From contig CAVLDO010000010.1 in NCBI GenBank assembly GCA_963662035.1, forward strand, positions 1-57,569: 57,569 bases of DNA. The letters run 5' to 3'. The notes under the pieces are model-generated. The model was given only the letters and a program-made list of their open reading frames with translations, ran no database searches and was not told the origin of the DNA. Source of the DNA: Equibacterium sp963662035 (GTDB lineage Bacteria > Bacteroidota > Bacteroidia > Bacteroidales > UBA932). The position numbers and the translations under genes are program-made. Positions 52,623 through 57,569 of the stretch are shown here, piece after piece; the first letter of the stretch is position 1, and each line of letters opens with the position of its first letter.

Positions 52623-53513
52623 ATGAAAAGAACAATCGCATTGGCTGGGGCGGCCCTTCTGATGGTCTCCTGCAGCGCAGACAAAGGGAATTACGATGCT
52701 TCCGGAGTGTTCGAGACCACAGAAATCGTGGTCTGTGCGGAGGGGCAGGGAAAAATCATCGCGCTTGATATTAACGAAGGAGACCGCGTGGAGGCGGGGC
52801 AGGTGATAGGCTGCATCGACACGGTCCAGCTCCATCTTACAAAAGTGCAGCTGGAGGCAAATATGAGCGCGGTGGGCAGCGGCCGCTGCAATGTGCAGCG
52901 CCAGGTGGCCTCGCTTGAGCGGCAGATAGCCAAGCAGCAGAGCGAGCTGGAGCGCTTTACCCGTCTGGCGGAGGCCGGAGCCAGCGGCAGCAAGAATGTG
53001 GACGACATCCGCGCGCAGATAGATGTGCTGCAGAAGCAGCTCGCGGCCCATCAGGAGACGCTCAACAGCGGCAACCGGGCTGTATCGGCTCAGGAGGCGG
53101 CCCTTGAGGCGCAAATCGCGCAGATCGATGACCGGATAGAAAAGTGCATCATAAAGAGTCCCGTGAGCGGCACGCTGCTGGCCAAATATGCCCAGGCGGG
53201 GGAGCTTGCAGCCGCCGGCCGCGCCCTGTTCAAGGTGGCGGATGTGGATGATATCAGGCTGCGCGCATATATAACGGCCGACCAGCTCACCACCCTCAAA
53301 CTCGGCGATAAGGTGAGGGTGTATGCCGACCTGGGCGCACGGGACCGCAAGGAGTATCAGGGGCGGCTGGTGTGGATCAGCTCGCAGGCGGAGTTCACCC
53401 CCAAGACCATCCAGACCCGCAACGAGCGGGCGAATCTGGTGTATGCCGTGAAGATTGCGGTGCCCAACGACGGCCTCATCAAGCTCGGAATGTACGGAGA
53501 AGTCAAATTTTAG
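52623..53513 (+). CDS. HlyD/YbhG-family periplasmic adaptor, lipoprotein
   Basis: Membrane fusion protein that links the inner-membrane ABC pump to the TolC channel. The 296-residue protein starts with a lipoprotein signal (Cys17 in MVSC), then a lipoyl-like half (IVVCAEGQGKIIALDINEGDRVEAGQVIG near 30-58), a long coiled-coil hairpin (about 65-165, VQRQVASLERQIAKQQSELERF), the second lipoyl half (IIKSPVSGTLLAKYAQAGELAAAG), and a beta-barrel domain. The ATG at 52623 is preferred as it begins the signal; it is 6 nt before the first ATPase. Confidence 0.9.
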   Translation: MKRTIALAGAALLMVSCSADKGNYDASGVFETTEIVVCAEGQGKIIALDINEGDRVEAGQVIGCIDTVQLHLTKVQLEANMSAVGSGRCNVQRQVASLERQIAKQQSELERFTRLAEAGASGSKNVDDIRAQIDVLQKQLAAHQETLNSGNRAVSAQEAALEAQIAQIDDRIEKCIIKSPVSGTLLAKYAQAGELAAAGRALFKVADVDDIRLRAYITADQLTTLKLGDKVRVYADLGARDRKEYQGRLVWISSQAEFTPKTIQTRNERANLVYAVKIAVPNDGLIKLGMYGEVKF

Positions 53514-53519
53514 GCGGCT

Positions 53520-54476
53520 ATGGGCAACCGGCAAGGCAGCATAAGCATCCCCGGGCGGGGAGACTGCGCAGTTCTGGCGGAGCGCATATCAAAGCGCTAC
53601 GGCAAGGTGCAGGCGCTCAGTGACATCTCGCTGAGCGTGGCGCGGGGCGAGACTTTCGGCATAATCGGCCCAGACGGGGCGGGCAAGACCACCCTGTTCC
53701 GCATTCTGACATCGCTGATTCTGCCCGATCGCGGCAGGGCATACGTCGAGGGACTCTCCACGGCGGAGGACTACCGGCAGGTGCGCAACATAATAGGGTA
53801 TATGCCGGGCCGCTTCTCTCTCTACCAGGATCTTTCGGTGGAGGAGAATCTCAAATTCTTCGCCACCCTTTTCGCCACCACGATAGAAGAGAATTACCAT
53901 CTGATCAAAGACATCTACTGCCAGATAGAGCCGTTTAAGGAGCGCCGCGCCGGCAACCTGTCGGGCGGGATGAAGCAGAAGCTGGCCCTCTGCTGCGCCC
54001 TGATACACAAGCCCAAGGTTCTCTTTCTGGACGAGCCCACAACAGGCGTGGACCCCGTGTCGCGCAAGGAATTCTGGGACACGCTCGCCAGACTTAAAAA
54101 CGATGGGATTTCCATAGTGGTGTCGACCCCCTATATGGACGAGGCGGGCCGCTGCGACCGGATGGCTCTTATCAAGGACGGGAAGTTTCTCACCACCGAC
54201 AGCCCCGAAGGAATCCGCAAATCTTTCCCCGACACCCTGCTGGCGGTGCGCAGCAGCGGGATGCACGCGCTGCTGTCTGATTTGCGCGGCTATCCCGACA
54301 CGGTGCGCGCCTTCTCGTTCGGCGAATCGGTGCACCTGTCGCTCTCGGCGCAGGGGGCATCGCACATCGATGGTCTGCGCAGCTATCTTATGGGAAGGGG
54401 GCACGAAAACATAGTGATAGAGCAGACCGACCCTTCTGTAGAAGACTGTTTTATGGCAATGCTTGCAAAAAACTAA
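53520..54476 (+). CDS. ABC transporter ATPase 1 (YbhF N-half type)
   Basis: ATP-binding subunit, 318 residues. Walker A is GPDGAGKT (50-57), the signature is canonical LSGGMKQ (147-153), Walker B and catalytic Glu are FLDEP (Asp171, Glu172). The H-loop His is replaced by Pro204 in STPYMDE. The site this chain forms with its own Walker A is therefore likely weak, while it gives a good signature to the partner. It matches the first half of fused YbhF/RbbA-type proteins. The partner gene starts 8 nt later. Confidence 0.9.
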   Translation: MGNRQGSISIPGRGDCAVLAERISKRYGKVQALSDISLSVARGETFGIIGPDGAGKTTLFRILTSLILPDRGRAYVEGLSTAEDYRQVRNIIGYMPGRFSLYQDLSVEENLKFFATLFATTIEENYHLIKDIYCQIEPFKERRAGNLSGGMKQKLALCCALIHKPKVLFLDEPTTGVDPVSRKEFWDTLARLKNDGISIVVSTPYMDEAGRCDRMALIKDGKFLTTDSPEGIRKSFPDTLLAVRSSGMHALLSDLRGYPDTVRAFSFGESVHLSLSAQGASHIDGLRSYLMGRGHENIVIEQTDPSVEDCFMAMLAKN

Positions 54477-54484
54477 GTTCAGTT

Positions 54485-55234
54485 ATGGAAAAAGGCGATT
54501 ATGTGATACATACCGAAAACCTGACCAAGCGCTTTGGCGACTTTACCGCAGTAGACCACATCTCGTTTGACGTCAACCGGGGGGAGGTGTTCGGCTTTCT
54601 TGGGGCCAACGGGGCGGGCAAGACCACCGCGATGCGGATGCTCTGCGGCTTGAGCATACCCACCGAAGGCGTCGGCCGCGTGGCGGGCTACGACATTTCC
54701 CGCCAGCAGGAGTCCATCAAGTGCCACATCGGCTATATGAGTCAGAAATTCTCGCTCTATGACGACCTCACCGTGGCGGAGAATCTGCGGCTTTTCGGCG
54801 GCATATACGGTATGAACCGCAGGGAAATAGCAGAGAAGAGCGACAGGGTGCTCTCCGAGCTTAATTTTCTGCAGGCGAAGGATACTATGGTGAGCTCACT
54901 GCCGCTGGGCTGGAAGCAGAAGCTGGCCTTCTCCGTGTCGATTTTTCACCATCCGCAGATAGTGTTTCTGGACGAACCCACAGGCGGCGTGGACCCGGTG
55001 GCCCGCAGGCAGTTCTGGGAGCTGATATACAAGGCGGCCGACGGCGGCATAACGATTTTTGTTACAACACATTATATGGACGAAGCGGAGTATTGCGACA
55101 GGGTCTCCATTATGGTGGACGGCCGCATCCGCGCCCTGGACACCCCTACGGAGCTCAAGCGGCAGTTCGGGGTGGACAGTATGGACAGGGTGTTCCGCCG
55201 TCTGGCCCGCGAGGCCGAGCGCACCGGTGATTAG
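54485..55234 (+). CDS. ABC transporter ATPase 2 (YbhF C-half type)
   Basis: Second ATP-binding subunit, 249 residues. Walker A is GANGAGKT (40-47), Walker B and catalytic Glu are FLDEP (Asp163, Glu164), and the H-loop His196 is present in TTHYMDE. The signature is degenerate: LPLGWKQ (139-145) for LSGGxxQ. This is the mirror image of ATPase 1, so the pair has one good and one weak ATP site. It is 8 nt after ATPase 1 and 14 nt before the first permease. Confidence 0.9.
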   Translation: MEKGDYVIHTENLTKRFGDFTAVDHISFDVNRGEVFGFLGANGAGKTTAMRMLCGLSIPTEGVGRVAGYDISRQQESIKCHIGYMSQKFSLYDDLTVAENLRLFGGIYGMNRREIAEKSDRVLSELNFLQAKDTMVSSLPLGWKQKLAFSVSIFHHPQIVFLDEPTGGVDPVARRQFWELIYKAADGGITIFVTTHYMDEAEYCDRVSIMVDGRIRALDTPTELKRQFGVDSMDRVFRRLAREAERTGD

Positions 55235-55248
55235 ATGAGATTGCGAGT

Positions 55249-56373
55249 ATGAAAAACAGAAGAATGACTGCCTTCAGGCAGAAAGAGTACAAGCATATCC
55301 TGCGCGACAAATGGACGCTGCTGATAATAGCGCTGATGCCGATAATCCAGCTGCTGCTCTTCGGCTATGCCCTGAGCACCGAGGTGCGCAATGTCAAGGT
55401 GGCGGTGTTCGACCCCTCCAACGACGAGATGACCACCCGCATAATCGAGCGGGTTGGCTCCAGCGATTATTTCGATGTCTGCGAGCGCATCACCGACATC
55501 TCCCGCATAAACGATGTCTTCCGCGAGGGCAAGGTCTCTCTGGTGATCGCCTTCTGCGACAATTTCTCTGCCCGGGCCGGCTCCGACGCACCCGACAGCG
55601 GGGCGTCGCTGCAGCTGATAATGGACGGCACCGACCCCAACCAGAGTTCGCTGATAAATGCCTATATGGGCAGCATACTGGACTCTTACAAGCAGGAACT
55701 GAAGAGCAGCGGCGGCAACCTCTCCTCCACAATCACCCCCACCGTGAGAATGCTCTACAACCCGCAGAACAAGAGCTCCTACAATTTTGTGCCGGGGCTG
55801 ATGGGAATGTTGCTGATGCTCATCTGCGCAATGATGTCCGCCATCTCCATCGCCAAGGAGAAGGAGCGCGGCACAATGGAGGTGCTGCTTGCCTCCCCGG
55901 TCAAGCCTGTCGGAATCATCCTTTCCAAGGCCGCCCCCTATATGGTGCTGTCGATTGTGATTCTGGCCCTGACCCTGCTGTGCGCGGTGTTTGTAATGGG
56001 GGTCCCGATTGCGGGCAGTCTGGTTACCCTGTGCCTGTTGTCGGTGCTGTTTCTGGCCTGCAACCTTGCTCTCGGGCTGCTGATATCCACCCTAGTGAAC
56101 ACGCAGATGGCGGCTATGATAGGCTCCGGAATGGGGCTTATGATGCCCACCATACTCCTCTCGGGGCTGATTTTCCCCATCGAAAGTATGCCTGCGTTTT
56201 TGCAGTGGGTCTCCGCTATAGTCCCCGCCCGCTGGTATATAGAGGCCTGCCGTATGGTTATGATCCAGGGCTCCCCGATAGGGCTGATACTGCCGCAGAT
56301 GGGAGTGCTGGCGCTGATGACGGCGGTTTATGTAGCATTGTGTCTGATCAATTTCAAAACAAGACTCGAGTAG
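55249..56373 (+). CDS. ABC-2 type permease 1 (YbhS/YbhR type)
   Basis: Inner-membrane subunit of 374 residues: a basic cytoplasmic start, helix 1 at about 24-42 (TLLIIALMPIIQLLLFGYAL), a large periplasmic domain (about 45-180), then five helices in the C-terminal half (about 182-370) with the EKERGTMEVLLASPVKP loop that contacts the ATPase. Domain plan is ABC2_membrane_3. Drug or lipid export is the usual role; the substrate is unknown. Confidence 0.88.
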   Translation: MKNRRMTAFRQKEYKHILRDKWTLLIIALMPIIQLLLFGYALSTEVRNVKVAVFDPSNDEMTTRIIERVGSSDYFDVCERITDISRINDVFREGKVSLVIAFCDNFSARAGSDAPDSGASLQLIMDGTDPNQSSLINAYMGSILDSYKQELKSSGGNLSSTITPTVRMLYNPQNKSSYNFVPGLMGMLLMLICAMMSAISIAKEKERGTMEVLLASPVKPVGIILSKAAPYMVLSIVILALTLLCAVFVMGVPIAGSLVTLCLLSVLFLACNLALGLLISTLVNTQMAAMIGSGMGLMMPTILLSGLIFPIESMPAFLQWVSAIVPARWYIEACRMVMIQGSPIGLILPQMGVLALMTAVYVALCLINFKTRLE

Positions 56374-56376
56374 ATT

Positions 56377-57483
56377 ATGTTGTCGTTTCTTCTGGAAAAA
56401 GAGTTCAAGCAGCTTGGCCGCAGAAAGATAGTACCAGGAATGACCGTCGCCCTCACGCTGATGACGATGTTCCTCTTCCCGTGGGCTGCCAATCAGCAAA
56501 TCCGCAATATCAGGGTGGCGGTGGTGGACCACGACCGCAGCACCCTTTCGCAGAAACTCTCGTCGGAGCTGGCCGCCTCCGCCTATTTTGACCTCGCAGG
56601 CCTGCTTGCCACGCACGAAGATGCGATGGTGGCCATAGAGTCCGACAAGGCCGATATGATTCTGGAAATCCCCGGCAGTTTCGAGAAAAATCTCGTGAAC
56701 GGGCTGGGGACCTCGGCGATGGTCTCGGCAAATGCCGTGAACAGCACCAAGGGGACGCTAGGCTCGCTTTATATGCTCAATATGATGGAGAATTCCACCG
56801 TGCTGAAAGAAGCGTCCCGGGGTGCCGACATTTCCGCTGCGGAACCGTTCACCGTAAGTTCTCTCTACAAATTCAACAAGACGCTTGATTACAAGGTGTT
56901 TATGATTCCTGCCCTGATGGTGGTGGTGCTCACGATAATCTGCGGCTTCTTTCCTGCGATGAGCATCGTGAGCGAGAAGGAGAGGGGCACTATAGAGCAG
57001 ATGAACGTGGCCCCGGTGCGCAAAATCGACTTCATCCTCTCCAAGATGATTCCGCAGTGGGCCATCGGCCTGCTGGTGCTCGCCTTCTGCCTGATTGCTG
57101 CCTACCTGGTCTACGGGCTCGCCCCGGCGGGCAGCATCTGGACCATACTGCTGCTCTCGAGCATCTACATACTGGTGGTGTCGGGCATCGGTCTGATTAT
57201 TTCCAACGCCGCCACAAATATGCAGCAGGCGATGTTCATAATGTACTTTTTCACTATGATTCTGCTGCTGATGAGCGGCATATTCACCCCCGTGTCCAGT
57301 ATGCCCGGCTGGGGGCAGTGCATCGCCGCCTTTAACCCGCTCAAATACTTTGTGGAAGGCATCCGGATGGTCTATCTCAAGGGGAGCACCATTATCGATA
57401 TGTGGCGTCAGATAGGGGCACTCTCCCTTTTCGCCGTATTCTTCGGACTCTGGGCCATCGCCTCCTACCGCCGCAGCGCGTAA
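56377..57483 (+). CDS. ABC-2 type permease 2 (YbhR/YbhS type)
   Basis: Second membrane subunit, 368 residues, with the same plan: helix 1 at about 20-38, a periplasmic domain (about 40-175), and a C-terminal bundle with EKERGTIEQMNVAPVRKIDFI near 200-220. It follows permease 1 by 3 nt and should form a heterodimer with it. It is the last gene seen in the operon. Confidence 0.88.
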   Translation: MLSFLLEKEFKQLGRRKIVPGMTVALTLMTMFLFPWAANQQIRNIRVAVVDHDRSTLSQKLSSELAASAYFDLAGLLATHEDAMVAIESDKADMILEIPGSFEKNLVNGLGTSAMVSANAVNSTKGTLGSLYMLNMMENSTVLKEASRGADISAAEPFTVSSLYKFNKTLDYKVFMIPALMVVVLTIICGFFPAMSIVSEKERGTIEQMNVAPVRKIDFILSKMIPQWAIGLLVLAFCLIAAYLVYGLAPAGSIWTILLLSSIYILVVSGIGLIISNAATNMQQAMFIMYFFTMILLLMSGIFTPVSSMPGWGQCIAAFNPLKYFVEGIRMVYLKGSTIIDMWRQIGALSLFAVFFGLWAIASYRRSA

Positions 57484-57569
57484 AAGGGAAAGTATCCTTG
57501 CGCATCGGCCATCAGAGCTTCGCTGCTCTCACCCCGGCATACCGAGCCGACAACTGCACCGTTGCGATA
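57484..57569. other. Right-edge sequence, no gene seen
   Basis: The last 86 nt after permease 2 hold a small hairpin (AGAGC and GCTCT around a 6-nt loop near 57512-57527) with no T run, and no ORF that I can support. Confidence 0.5.

Noticed and set aside
55311..56591. 426-codon plus-strand ORF overlapping permease 1 in another frame
   Set aside because: Frame-shifted reading of the permease genes; lacks the hydrophobic pattern that the true frame shows.

Overview
The window looks like a chromosomal segment of a GC-rich member of the Bacteroidota, most likely order Bacteroidales; an Alistipes/Rikenellaceae-like gut anaerobe would fit, but that is inference. The evidence is: promoters matching the Bacteroidota form (TTTG, about 19-20 nt, TAnnTTTG) with no obvious Shine-Dalgarno sequences; gene order trpB-E-G-D-C; an FtsI with a PASTA domain; an ExbB with a signal peptide beside two ExbD genes; a DUF4831-type protein; and methylmalonyl-CoA mutase genes of the succinate-propionate route. 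A run of 44 N (12732-12775) shows a draft assembly, so synteny across it is unproven.

Layout. 1-5.3 kb (minus): the tryptophan operon trpB-trpE-trpG-trpD-trpC, cut at the left edge before trpF/trpA, preceded by a complete-looking ribosome-mediated attenuator: promoter, 17-residue leader peptide with tandem Trp codons, protector, antiterminator and a 16-bp terminator. 5.4-5.9 kb: ybaK, divergent from a plus-strand run (5.96-12.7 kb) of rfbC, a lipid A-type acyltransferase, a DUF4831 protein, pepD, a POT peptide transporter and a GT2 glycosyltransferase (cell surface assembly plus dipeptide use). 12.8-18.6 kb (minus): a Ca2+-type P-ATPase, a small acidic lipoprotein, and an ExbB/ExbD energising operon, separated by hairpin terminators. 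18.7-38.3 kb (minus): an almost unbroken chain headed by mraZ: the division and cell wall cluster mraZ-rsmH-ftsL-ftsI-murE-mraY-murD-ftsW-murG-murC-ftsQ-ftsA-ftsZ, continuing tightly into rpiB-truB-queA and then dprA-tatD. Many start/stop codons overlap or abut.

38.4-39.8 kb: a plus-strand M23 lipoprotein endopeptidase divergent from mraZ, ending at a bidirectional terminator. 39.8-44.4 kb (minus): purE-mutA-mutB with a good promoter. 44.4-45.6 kb (plus): hpt-adk. 45.6-49.7 kb (minus): a two-gene operon for a large secreted protein of unknown function and a beta-propeller-like lipoprotein, the least explained part of the window. 49.8-50.4 kb (minus): an outer-membrane beta-barrel gene with its own promoter and terminator. 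50.6-57.5 kb (plus): a TetR-controlled export operon (tetR, TolC-like, HlyD-like lipoprotein, two ABC ATPases, two ABC-2 permeases) of the YbhFSR/YhiHI type.

Most of the window is conserved housekeeping sequence. The strongest new-looking signal is the trp attenuator. Next are the unknown secreted pair, the unusual C-termini of FtsA, FtsZ and FtsW, the asymmetric ABC ATPase pair, and a tandem 13-bp candidate operator in front of tetR. No tRNA, rRNA, CRISPR array, insertion sequence or prophage gene was seen.
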